From Nitrospinota bacterium (GTDB taxonomy: Bacteria > UBA8248): a stretch of 14,350 nt of DNA. The stretch spans positions 1 to 14,350 of the forward strand of contig DNYS01000209.1 in the NCBI GenBank assembly GCA_003506735.1. Reading direction: 5' to 3'. Position numbers and translations under genes: made by a program. The stretch's first letter is position 1, and the number at the start of each line of letters is the position of its first letter. Below are positions 5,875 to 12,612 of this stretch, one piece after another. Below the pieces are notes generated by a model. That model was given only the letters and a program-made list of their open reading frames with translations, was not told the origin of the DNA and searched no databases.

Positions 5875-7128
5875 TCAGATCTTCAACACCGGCTCCACCT
5901 CATCTTCCATCGATTTTTCGGCGATGACGGAGGCGGTCATTTTTTCAGCCCGGAAGATGTCGCCTGCGACGCGCTGGATGTCCCCGGCGGTGACGGCGTT
6001 GATGTCCGCAATCTCCTCCTCGACGGTGTAGAGCCGGCCCCGAATGAGCAGGTTCGAGCCGTTGCGGCCGGCATAATAATCCGAGCTTTCGTTGATCTGG
6101 AGCCCGCCGCGGATGTGGCGCTTGGCCTCGTCGAGTTCATCCTCGCCGACGGGTTCGTTCTTCATGCGAGCCACCTCGGCGAGAGAGACCTCGACCGCCT
6201 CCCTGGCCTTTTCGAGGGCGACGCCGGCCTTGATCTCAACATAGCCCGCGTCCGAGTATCGGTTGGGATGCGCGCCCACGCTGTAGGCGAGGCCGCGCTT
6301 TTCGCGCACCTCGGTGAAGAGGCGGCTACTCATCTTCCCGCCCAGGATGTCGCACAAAAGCCTGAGGGCCGGGCCGTCGTCGTGGTTGACGCCGAAGGCG
6401 CGGAAGCCGATGGCGAGGTTCACCTGGTCGGTCTGGCGGACCTGCTCGACGTAGCTTTTTTTGCTCTCGTGGGGAAGGACCGGAGCCTGGGCCTGATCGG
6501 TGGCGCCCTCCCGGCCGCCGAAGAATTTCTCGGAAAGCGCGGCCACCTCTTCGTGGGAAATGCCGCCCGAAACCGAGATGACCGTGTTGCCCGGGGTGTA
6601 CCAGTCGCGGATCAACTCGCGCATGTGCTCGGGCTCGATGGCGTTGATGGATTTCTTGTCCCCGATCACTCCGACCTGGAGGTTGAACATGGTGATCTCG
6701 AGCATCTCGGAGACCCAGGCGCGCGGCATGTCCTCGTACATCTTGAGCTCCTCGAGGATGACGTTGCGCTCGCGGTGCCACTCGTCCGCGTCGAGGAGGG
6801 AGTTGTTCACCGCGTCCGCGTAGACGTCGAGAACGGTCTCGAATACGTCGGCCGGGGCCTTGAAATGGTAGCAGGTGCGCTCGGAGCCTGTGTTGGCGTT
6901 GATCGTGGCGCCATTGCCCTCCATCTCGCGGGCGATGTCGAGCGTGTTCCGGGTGGGGGTTCCCTTAAATATCATGTGTTCGAGTGCATGGGAGACGCCC
7001 ACGACCTCGTCGCGCTCATGGCGGCCGCCACAGCCGAAGTAGATGTGAAAGGCCACCGCGGCGGAATCGGACAGCTCCGCCGTCACGACGCGGACACCGT
7101 TGGAGAGTTTGCTTTCGTTGATCTTCAT
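5875..7128 (-). CDS. M16-family zinc metallopeptidase (mitochondrial processing peptidase-like)
   Basis: A 417-residue member of the pitrilysin/M16 family, in the size class of the processing-peptidase-like M16B proteins. The inverted zinc motif is HALEH at residues 47-51 (H47 and H51 bind zinc, E50 is the base), and the third ligand is in VILEELKMYED (E126/E127). GNGATINANTGSERTCYHFKAP-type sequence at about 71-92 and the C-terminal half (about 220-417, including EVREKRGLAYSVGAH near the centre) complete the two M16 domains. GGGAGG five nt before the ATG at 7128 fixes this start; the frame is open a further 62 codons upstream but without family similarity. No signal peptide is seen. Members degrade peptides or process precursors; the substrate here is unknown. 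Confidence 0.94.
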   Translation of the reverse strand: MKINESKLSNGVRVVTAELSDSAAVAFHIYFGCGGRHERDEVVGVSHALEHMIFKGTPTRNTLDIAREMEGNGATINANTGSERTCYHFKAPADVFETVLDVYADAVNNSLLDADEWHRERNVILEELKMYEDMPRAWVSEMLEITMFNLQVGVIGDKKSINAIEPEHMRELIRDWYTPGNTVISVSGGISHEEVAALSEKFFGGREGATDQAQAPVLPHESKKSYVEQVRQTDQVNLAIGFRAFGVNHDDGPALRLLCDILGGKMSSRLFTEVREKRGLAYSVGAHPNRYSDAGYVEIKAGVALEKAREAVEVSLAEVARMKNEPVGEDELDEAKRHIRGGLQINESSDYYAGRNGSNLLIRGRLYTVEEEIADINAVTAGDIQRVAGDIFRAEKMTASVIAEKSMEDEVEPVLKI

Positions 7129-7196
7129 AAAACCTCCCGGAAAAACGCGGCGCTGCCCCGGGCCGCCGCGCGATACGAAGTCCTTTGAAATGGGTT

Positions 7197-7231
7197 GCCG
7201 GAGGTATTCCGGCTGACCTCCTATTATCACA
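7197..7231 (-). promoter_or_regulatory. Extended -10 promoter and leader hairpin of the M16 peptidase gene
   Basis: On the minus strand TGTGATAAT (7231-7223) is an extended -10 box; no good -35 is present. Just downstream, at 7213-7197, the leader has a perfect hairpin with 6-bp arms GCCGGA/TCCGGC and a 5-nt loop. The hairpin lies about 70 nt before the ATG and may affect mRNA stability. Both assignments are tentative. Confidence 0.35.
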
Positions 7232-7307
7232 AAAAAAGACGGGGGGACAGAATCGGAAAGCCTGGCGGGGAATCTCCGGGCCGGGAAAAAAGCCGCGTCG
7301 CCGGCCA

Positions 7308-7336
7308 TGGACAATTCGCCGGATTGTTCCTATATT
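7308..7336 (+). promoter_or_regulatory. sigma70-type promoter with a dyad in its spacer
   Basis: TGGACA (7308-7313), a 17-nt spacer and TATATT (7331-7336) make a strong promoter, with a start point near 7343 and the 80-residue gene beginning at 7367. The stretch 7311-7327, ACAATTCGCCGGATTGT, is a 17-bp dyad with 7 of 8 pairs matching, overlapping the -35 and filling most of the spacer. A protein bound here would block or remodel the promoter, so regulation is likely. Confidence 0.6.
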
Positions 7337-7366
7337 CAATAAACCGTCTTCTTAAAGGAGTGTGAC

Positions 7367-7609
7367 GTGGCCGAAATTTCCCTATACCGGGCCCCGCCTG
7401 TCGCCAATGTCAGGGGAGACGGACAGTTCCGGTTTCCCCGTCCGCGGGGCGTGGGCCGAGCGCCGGTGTTCGGTCCGCCGCAACTTGACATCACCTTGCA
7501 GAACCGGAGCTTTTCTGACCAGGCCGATGCCGAGATCCCCGCCGTGCTGGCCAACCGGGTCAACGAGATCACCCTGGAGCGCGGGGGCACGATCAATCTG
7601 ACCGCCTGA
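7367..7609 (+). CDS. Hypothetical small protein (80 residues)
   Basis: I do not recognise this protein. It starts at a GTG with AAAGGAG (7354-7360) six nt before it, and a strong promoter lies 30 nt upstream, so it is probably real. The sequence has no Cys, no membrane segment and no signal peptide. The first 45 residues are rich in Pro, Arg and Gly (RFPRPRGVGRAPVFGPP) and look disordered. The second half (ITLQNRSFSDQADAEIPAVLANRVNEITLERGGTINLTA, given here only as its gist of alternating polar and hydrophobic residues) could form a small beta/alpha unit.  Another GTG at 7362 opens a different frame and is less well placed. It may share a transcript with the membrane protein gene 58 nt downstream. 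Confidence 0.6.
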   Translation: MAEISLYRAPPVANVRGDGQFRFPRPRGVGRAPVFGPPQLDITLQNRSFSDQADAEIPAVLANRVNEITLERGGTINLTA

Positions 7610-7667
7610 TCCCACGCGATCGACTCACGCACCATCCTCACCCTTCGGAATTTTCCGGGAGGTTCGC

Positions 7668-8126
7668 ATGAACCCCGCAAGACATCTTGGCGCGGGCGCC
7701 GCATTGGGCGCCGGCTTCTATCTCGCCTCGGGCGATCCGGCGAGCGCGGCGGCCCTCGGGGCGGGATGCTTTATTCTCGATGCCGATCACATTTTCGACT
7801 TTTTACGCGACCAGGGTTTCAGAAAGAGCCTGGCACTCCTGCGGGAAGGGGCCGTGGGCGGGCGCCGGATCAAGCTCCGCCGCCTGTATCTATGGTTTCA
7901 CAGCTGGGACGCCCTCCTCGCCCTGGCCGTGTATTCTTTTTTCTTTCTCGAGAACCGGCCGCTGATGGCACTCCTGGCCGGGGCGGCGGTTCACCTCGGC
8001 ATGGATCAGATCGGGAACCGCGGAGCGCGCGGGCTGACCTATATACTCGCCTACCGGATTTGGAAGGGCTTCAGGAGAGAGGATCTTGTCGCCGATGAAC
8101 CCGGCGGAATGGAGATGGAGGGATGA
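7668..8126 (+). CDS. Small membrane protein with His/Asp motifs, YdjM/DUF457-like
   Basis: A 152-residue protein with about four hydrophobic stretches. Acidic and histidine residues sit in or beside them: D38, D40, H41 and D44 (LDADHIFDF), H78 and D81 (FHSWDALLAL), and H109, D113 and N117 (HLGMDQIGN). This pattern of DxDH, HxxD and HxxxDxxxN is like that of the membrane-bound metal-dependent hydrolase-like family around YdjM (DUF457), whose activity is poorly defined. GGGAGG seven nt before the ATG supports the start. It follows the small hypothetical gene by 58 nt and could be cotranscribed. The family call is by motif pattern only. Confidence 0.7.
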   Translation: MNPARHLGAGAALGAGFYLASGDPASAAALGAGCFILDADHIFDFLRDQGFRKSLALLREGAVGGRRIKLRRLYLWFHSWDALLALAVYSFFFLENRPLMALLAGAAVHLGMDQIGNRGARGLTYILAYRIWKGFRREDLVADEPGGMEMEG

Positions 8127-8136
8127 CAGACGGCCG

Positions 8137-8158
8137 AAGTGCCACTGAAAGTGCCACT
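8137..8158. repeat. Short direct repeat
   Basis: AAGTGCCACT occurs at 8137-8146 and again at 8149-8158, a 12-base period, in the gap between the membrane protein gene and the 3' end of the tRNA gene. It could be a remnant near a tRNA integration site, but no integrase or second attachment site is seen. Confidence 0.4.
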
Positions 8159-8218
8159 CCCGCCCCAAATGACCACGCCACGCAGGACCCGCCGAATAGC
8201 ACAAGCCATTGAAAAAAA

Positions 8219-8305
8219 TGGTGCCGGAGAAAGGACTTGAACCTTCACAGGGCGAACCCTACTAGAACCTGAATCTAGCGCGTCTACCAATTCCGCCACT
8301 CCGGC
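8219..8305 (-). tRNA. tRNA-Leu (anticodon CAG)
   Basis: The minus strand folds as an 87-nt class II tRNA including an encoded CCA end. The acceptor arms are GCCGGAG (8305-8299) and CTCCGGC (8229-8223), with discriminator A. The D-arm region AATTGGTAGACGC is followed by the anticodon stem CTAGA/TCTAG around the loop TTCAGGT (anticodon CAG), a long variable arm, and the T loop GGTTCAAGTCC. It reads CUG codons, which are very frequent in this GC-rich window. T-rich sequence follows the CCA (8218-8212). Confidence 0.97.
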
Positions 8306-8315
8306 ACAGGAAGTG

Positions 8316-8344
8316 TATATAGAAAGTCCGGCATATAATGTCAA
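8316..8344 (-). promoter_or_regulatory. sigma70-type promoter of tRNA-Leu
   Basis: TTGACA (8344-8339), a 17-nt spacer and TATATA (8321-8316) form a near-perfect promoter, only 10 nt from the mature 5' end of the tRNA. On the plus strand the same stretch holds TATAAT (8334-8339), a possible -10 for the glutaredoxin-like gene, but it has no matching -35. Confidence 0.85.
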
Positions 8345-8399
8345 GATAGCCGATTCCCCGGGGTCCCATTTCCAGGCAACCGATGCAAACGGGCGGACC

Positions 8400-8666
8400 A
8401 TGACTGACCCTGCAGGGCCTCCAGTCAGGCTGGTTTTTTACACACGGGCGAATTGCCCCCTCTGCGATGAGGCGAAGGCCCAGATCCGCGCCAGCATCCC
8501 GGAGATCGATATCGAGGAGATCGACGTGGACTCCGACCCCGCCCTCGCCGTCCGCTGGGGAGAAGAGGTCCCGGTCGGCTTCGTGGGGGCGGAGAAAGCC
8601 TTCAAATACCACGTCGATATCCGGCGCCTTCGCCGCCTCCTGAAAAGCGCGCGGCGCGGCCGCTAG
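8400..8666 (+). CDS. Glutaredoxin-like thioredoxin-fold protein
   Basis: An 88-residue protein with a thioredoxin-type fold of the small glutaredoxin-like (DUF836) kind. VRLVFYTRANCPLCDEAKAQI holds the first strand, the CPLC active site (C19, C22) and first helix; the segment EEVPVGFV supplies the cis-proline that faces the active site. It would reduce disulfides in the cytoplasm, partner unknown. The ATG at 8400 is preferred because the family core starts soon after it; an in-frame GTG at 8313 lies inside the tRNA promoter. SD is weak. The LysE-type gene follows after 13 nt, so the two are probably cotranscribed. Confidence 0.88.
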   Translation: MTDPAGPPVRLVFYTRANCPLCDEAKAQIRASIPEIDIEEIDVDSDPALAVRWGEEVPVGFVGAEKAFKYHVDIRRLRRLLKSARRGR

Positions 8667-8679
8667 CGGATTAACGCCG

Positions 8680-9303
8680 ATGGCCCTCCTCGCCTTCTAC
8701 GGAATGGTGGTGGCGATCTCCCTGTCCGGGGTGATGGCCCCGGGGCCCCTCACGGCGCTCACCCTGGCCCGGGGCCGCCGCGACGCCCTGGCTGGATTTT
8801 GGATCAATACCGGACACGCCATCGCCGAAACGCCGCTCATCCTCGCCCTCCTGGCGGGGCTGGGGCCTTTTCTCGAATCGCCCGCCATTTACCGGGCCAT
8901 CTCCCTTGCGGGCGGGGGCGTCCTTCTCTGGATGGGGCTGAACCTCATTCGGGGGCGCCCTGGTGGCAGCCCGGATTCGTCCGCGGGCAAGCGCGGGCCC
9001 GTCCTCGAGGGCATTGCCATGACAGCGTTCAACCCCTACTGGCTGCTTTGGTGGCTGACGGTGGGGGCGGGCCTGATCGCGCGCGCCCGGGCGTTTTCGG
9101 CCGGGTGGATCATGGCAGGGATGGTGGCCCTCCACCTGGCCTGCGATCTGGCCTGGGGAACGTTTCTCTCCTGGGCGGCGCACCGGGGTGGCGGGGCTTT
9201 CCGCCCGGAGGGATGGCGCCGCGTCGAGATGGGCTGCGGCGGAGTGCTGATCGCCTTTGGCGCGTATTTTCTCTACGAGGGAGCCTGGAAGGTTTCCGGC
9301 TGA
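8680..9303 (+). CDS. LysE/RhtB-family exporter
   Basis: A 207-residue inner-membrane protein with about six hydrophobic segments. Members of this family export amino acids or similar small molecules. The N-terminal VMAPGPLTALTLARGRRDAL and GFWINTGHAIAETPL, and the mid-protein TAFNPYWLLWWLTVG, correspond to the conserved PGP and NPK-type motifs of the family (here NPY). Length is normal. It follows the glutaredoxin-like gene by 13 nt with only a weak SD. Its last 31 nt overlap the 3' end of ribF on the opposite strand. Substrate cannot be predicted. Confidence 0.87.
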   Translation: MALLAFYGMVVAISLSGVMAPGPLTALTLARGRRDALAGFWINTGHAIAETPLILALLAGLGPFLESPAIYRAISLAGGGVLLWMGLNLIRGRPGGSPDSSAGKRGPVLEGIAMTAFNPYWLLWWLTVGAGLIARARAFSAGWIMAGMVALHLACDLAWGTFLSWAAHRGGGAFRPEGWRRVEMGCGGVLIAFGAYFLYEGAWKVSG

Positions 9304-10238
9304 GGGGCATCCGCGAGCCGCTGCTTTCCCAACTCGATATCGGCGCGGATGCGCACGACGAGTTCGTCCGGCCCCGAGAATTTGATCTCCTCCCGAAGGC
9401 GCGAGACAAATTCAAGCCGGAGGGTTTCGCCGTAAAGATCCCGTCCACCTTCGAGCAAATGGGCCTCGACGGTGACATCCCTGCCCTCGAAGGTGGGCCG
9501 CTCTCCGATGTTCGTCACCGCCGGAAGCCGCCGACCCTCCCGGCCGCCGATGAGGGCCCAGCAGGCATACACCCCGTTCGCCGGAATCAGAATGGGCGGA
9601 TAGTCGACGTTCGCCGTCGGGATACCGATTCCGCGCCCCCGGCCCTCCCCCCGAACGACAGGACCTTCGATGACGTGGTAGCCGCCCAGAAGGGTCGAGG
9701 CCTCATCGACGTTTCCGGCCAGCAGCAGCCTCCTGATGGCCGAGCTGCTCACCCGCTGTCCCCCGGCCATGAAGGCTTCGATCTCGCGCGTCTCGAACCC
9801 CCACTTCCCCCCTTCCCGGCGCAGGAGTTCGACATTGCCGGCCGCGCCCTTGCCATAATGGAAATTAAAGCCCACGAACACGATATCGGGGCACAGTTTT
9901 TCGTGCACGATTTTCCGGACAAAATCGCCGGGCTCCATCCGCGCGAGCTCGGGCGTGAACGGCTGAACAACGGTCAGATCCACTCCCCGGGCGGCGAGGC
10001 GGGCCAGCTTTTCTTCCAGCGTAGTCATGAACGGAGGGCACCGTTCGGGGGCGACGACGGAAAGGGGATGGGGATCGAACGTGAGAATCGCACTCCGACC
10101 GCCGCGTTCGGCCGCGGCTTCCCGGATCTGCCGGCAGATATGGCGGTGCGCCTGGTGAACGCCGTCGAAATTGCCGATGCTCAAGATGGTGCGCCCGCCC
10201 TCGGAGGGAATCGAATCGAGATCTCGAATTACATCCAA
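9273..10238 (-). CDS. ribF: Bifunctional riboflavin kinase / FAD synthetase RibF
   Basis: RibF phosphorylates riboflavin to FMN and then adenylates FMN to FAD in the cytoplasm. The 321-residue protein has the N-terminal adenylyltransferase with SIGNFDGVHQAHRHI (residues 20-34), GFNFHYGKGAAGN and the SSSAIR segment. The C-terminal kinase has GRGIGIPTANVDYP, NIGERPTF and VEAHLLEGGRDLYG. In the nucleotide-binding HxGH motif the Gly is replaced by Ala (H28-Q-A-H31), which may be tolerated. The start is a TTG at 10238 with GAGGTGG (10252-10246) before it; no ATG fits. Its last 31 nt overlap the LysE-type gene tail to tail. Confidence 0.96.
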   Translation of the reverse strand: MDVIRDLDSIPSEGGRTILSIGNFDGVHQAHRHICRQIREAAAERGGRSAILTFDPHPLSVVAPERCPPFMTTLEEKLARLAARGVDLTVVQPFTPELARMEPGDFVRKIVHEKLCPDIVFVGFNFHYGKGAAGNVELLRREGGKWGFETREIEAFMAGGQRVSSSAIRRLLLAGNVDEASTLLGGYHVIEGPVVRGEGRGRGIGIPTANVDYPPILIPANGVYACWALIGGREGRRLPAVTNIGERPTFEGRDVTVEAHLLEGGRDLYGETLRLEFVSRLREEIKFSGPDELVVRIRADIELGKQRLADAPQPETFQAPS

Positions 10239-10245
10239 TGGAAAA

Positions 10246-10252
10246 CCACCTC
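10246..10252 (-). promoter_or_regulatory. Ribosome binding site deciding the TTG start of ribF
   Basis: GAGGTGG on the minus strand lies 7 nt before TTG at 10238. The only nearby ATG is out of frame and runs directly into TAA, so TTG is the supported start. Confidence 0.7.
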
Positions 10253-10396
10253 AAATGGAAAGGGCCGCCTTATGGCCGGGCGACGAAGGCTCCTTTCTAG
10301 CAAAGAGAACCGCTCCGCCGCAAGAAAAGGGGCGGGCAGGACCGAATCCCCGTTCCAACCGCCCCAAATCAAAAGAAAAAGACTCCCTCGCTTTCA

Positions 10397-10435
10397 TTGC
10401 ATACTCCATTCGCTTTTGAGTAGGATGACGGTCAT
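10397..10435 (+). promoter_or_regulatory. Possible promoter and palindromic site upstream of the tolC-like operon
   Basis: TTGCAT (10397-10402), an 18-nt spacer and TAGGAT (10421-10426) form a modest promoter, overlapped by the palindrome ATGACGGTCAT (10425-10435). The leader to the ATG at 10568 would be about 135 nt. Other start sites are possible. Confidence 0.3.
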
Positions 10436-10567
10436 ACGGCAGGCCCGTGAGGGCATCCAGCCCCAACGGACAACATGATAGATGCGTGCGGTCCGGGGCA
10501 ATGAATGTTCCGCGCCACCCGCCTTCTATTGCCGGATTTATTGGATTTAAGGGAAGAACAAGCGTTT

Positions 10568-12178
10568 ATGAAAAACCTCCTTCCGCTGCTCGCGAAACAT
10601 GGCGCCATCGTTATTCTCACCGCCGCCCTCCCGGTCCTGGCCGGAGCCGCTCCGAAACCATCCGGGCCTCCGGTCAAGAATCTGATTTTCGAGCATCCCA
10701 GAGGGCCATCCTCCGCCCCAAAGGTGACGGGGGCGCACCTGAAACTCTCCCTCCGCGAAGCCATCACGCTGGCTCTTGCCCGAAACTTCGAAATCGCCAT
10801 CGAGGCCCACAACCCGCGCATCCGGCAAAACGAGGTAACCGAGGAAAAATCCGCGTTCGACCCGGCCGTCAGGGCGGGAGCCGACGCCAAAAAATCGAGA
10901 GCCGACACGCCGAGCCGTCTCTTCGCTGGCGGGGGGCAGCAGGTTGTGAGCGAGCAGATTCTCTCGGCCGGCATCGTGAAGAAGACCGTAACGGGCGCCG
11001 AACTCTCACTCATCTTCAAGACGATCCGGGAGAACTCGAATTCCCGGCAAAAGTTCATCAACCCGGACTTCGACTCCTCCCTGACCTTCACGATTTCCCA
11101 GCCATTGCTCAAAAACTACGGGGTCGATGTCAACAAGGCCGGTATCCGCATCGCCGCAGTCGCGTTTGACCAGTCCCTGCTGGCCTACCGGGGCAAGGTA
11201 ATCTCGGTCATCGAGCGCGTGGAGTTGGCCTATTGGGATCTGGTGTTCGCCATCTCCAATACAGCTTTTCGGAAAAAATCGCTCGATCTCGCCAGGGACC
11301 TGCTCCGCCGCAACCGGATCCAGGTCGAGGTGGGAACGCTGGCCCCCATCGAAATTCTTGAGGCCCAGGCGGCTGTGGCCACCCGCGAGGAGGATCTCAT
11401 AGTCGCCGAGCGCACCCTGAAAGATCGGGAGGATGTCCTGAAGAAACTTCTCAACGTCTCCGGCAGCCTCTCTTCCTGGAGACTTCGGATATCCCCGGCA
11501 GATCGGCCCGTCTTCAAGCCGGTCAAAATTGACGAAATGGCATCCGCCCTGCGGGCGCTCAAAACGCGCGCCGACCTGGAATCCGCGCGCCTCGAAATCG
11601 AAAAGAACAAAATTCGCCTCAAACGGGACCGGCGAAACCTGCTCCCCGACCTCGATCTTTCGGCAAGCGCATCGAACCAGGGGGTCAACGACAGCTTCTC
11701 GAATTCCATCGATCGCCAGAGCGGCAACAAGGGCTATTCCTTTTCGGGAGGGCTCAGCTTCCGGCTACCGTTCGGCAACCGCGAGGCGAAGGCCAGAGTG
11801 GGCAAGTCGCGCGTTCAGCTTCAGCAGGCTAACGCCACCTATGCCCAGCTGGAGCAATCCATCATCGAAGAGGTCCGCCGGAGCGTGCGCCGGGTGCGAA
11901 CAGACATCAAGCGCATCCAGGCCTCCCGCCTCGCCCGCCGGCTGGCCGAAGACCGCCTGGATGGGCAGGAGAAAAAATACCAGGTCGGCCTCTCCACGAG
12001 CCGTGACGTACTCGAGGATCAGGAGCGGGTGGCCAATGCGCTCACCAACGAGGTTCAGGCGCTGGTCGACTACAACAAAAGCCTGGCCCAGCTGGGGCGC
12101 GTCTCCTACTCTACCCTCCAGCGGTTCAAAATCCAGATGGGAGATCCTCTCAAGGGCGACCGGAGCGCCAAGCCGTGA
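10568..12178 (+). CDS. TolC-family outer membrane efflux protein
   Basis: A 536-residue outer-membrane channel component of the TolC/OEP family, which normally forms a trimeric tunnel joined to an inner-membrane pump. MKNLLPLLAKHGAIVILTAA is a signal peptide, with cleavage likely after AGA near residue 27. The two OEP repeats follow, rich in helices and coiled-coil segments: LREAITLALARNFEI begins the first, and SFRLPFGNREAKARVGKSR and SRDVLEDQERVANA belong to the second. The ATG at 10568 is chosen because the signal peptide starts there; ATG at 10505 is in frame but less likely. No membrane-fusion or RND/ABC pump gene is beside it; it is instead coupled to ruvX by a 4-nt overlap. Confidence 0.9.
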   Translation: MKNLLPLLAKHGAIVILTAALPVLAGAAPKPSGPPVKNLIFEHPRGPSSAPKVTGAHLKLSLREAITLALARNFEIAIEAHNPRIRQNEVTEEKSAFDPAVRAGADAKKSRADTPSRLFAGGGQQVVSEQILSAGIVKKTVTGAELSLIFKTIRENSNSRQKFINPDFDSSLTFTISQPLLKNYGVDVNKAGIRIAAVAFDQSLLAYRGKVISVIERVELAYWDLVFAISNTAFRKKSLDLARDLLRRNRIQVEVGTLAPIEILEAQAAVATREEDLIVAERTLKDREDVLKKLLNVSGSLSSWRLRISPADRPVFKPVKIDEMASALRALKTRADLESARLEIEKNKIRLKRDRRNLLPDLDLSASASNQGVNDSFSNSIDRQSGNKGYSFSGGLSFRLPFGNREAKARVGKSRVQLQQANATYAQLEQSIIEEVRRSVRRVRTDIKRIQASRLARRLAEDRLDGQEKKYQVGLSTSRDVLEDQERVANALTNEVQALVDYNKSLAQLGRVSYSTLQRFKIQMGDPLKGDRSAKP

Positions 12179-12612
12179 GCATCCGGATCATGGGGGTCGA
12201 CTACGGAGAAAAGCGGGTCGGGCTTGCCCTCAGCGATCCGTTGGGCATCACGGCCCAGCCGCTCGAGTGCATCGAGCGCGAAAACGACGCCCAGGTGGCC
12301 GGCGAACTCGAACGCCTCATCCAGACACACGATATCGAACGCGTGGTCGTGGGACTGCCCGTCAACCTTTCCGGAAATGACTCCCCCCAAACCAAGCGCG
12401 CCCGGCGGTTCATCTCGAGGCTGCGGAAAAATCTCGGCGTCAAAATCGAGACCTGGGATGAGAGGCTGAGTTCGGACGAAGCCGAGCGGGCATTGATCGA
12501 CATGGATGTCCGCCGTAGCCGCCGCAAAGAGCGCCGGGACATCGTAGCGGCGCAGCTCATTCTCCAAGGCTACCTGGATACCAAGGGGCCAGCCAAAGCT
12601 CTTTATTCATGA
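12175..12612 (+). CDS. ruvX: RuvX/YqgF-family Holliday junction resolvase-like nuclease
   Basis: A 145-residue RNase H-fold protein of the YqgF/RuvX family, which is linked to Holliday junction resolution and to pre-16S rRNA 5' end maturation. The opening IMGVDYGEKRVGLALSD has catalytic D9; VVVGLPVNLSG is the second family motif; DERLSSDEAERAL and RRDIVAAQLIL carry the further acidic residues. Length is normal for the family. It starts at GTG 12175, overlapping the tolC-like stop in the form GTGA, and its own TGA overlaps the mltG ATG, so the three genes are translationally coupled. Identification is secure. Confidence 0.95.
   Translation: MSIRIMGVDYGEKRVGLALSDPLGITAQPLECIERENDAQVAGELERLIQTHDIERVVVGLPVNLSGNDSPQTKRARRFISRLRKNLGVKIETWDERLSSDEAERALIDMDVRRSRRKERRDIVAAQLILQGYLDTKGPAKALYS

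Larger units (their letters stand above)
10239..10567. other. Intergenic region between ribF and the tolC-like gene
   Basis: This 329-base gap has no convincing gene. It contains long-range arms GGGGCGG (10329-10335) and CCGCCCC (10359-10365) around a 23-nt interior. It also has a weak plus-strand promoter candidate TTGCAT-18 nt-TAGGAT (10397-10426) and a perfect 11-bp palindrome ATGACGGTCAT (10425-10435) at its -10 end. I looked for an FMN riboswitch before ribF and do not see one. Confidence 0.5.

Noticed and set aside
6115..7188. 357-codon open frame on the plus strand opposite the M16 peptidase
   Set aside because: The minus strand carries the HxxEH zinc motif and a good SD; this frame is a shadow.
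10239..10400. FMN riboswitch upstream of ribF
   Set aside because: The conserved RFN blocks are not seen; only a long-range GGGGCGG/CCGCCCC pairing is present.
8799..10478. 559-codon open frame on the plus strand across the exporter and ribF
   Set aside because: Overlaps two well-supported genes and has no family similarity.
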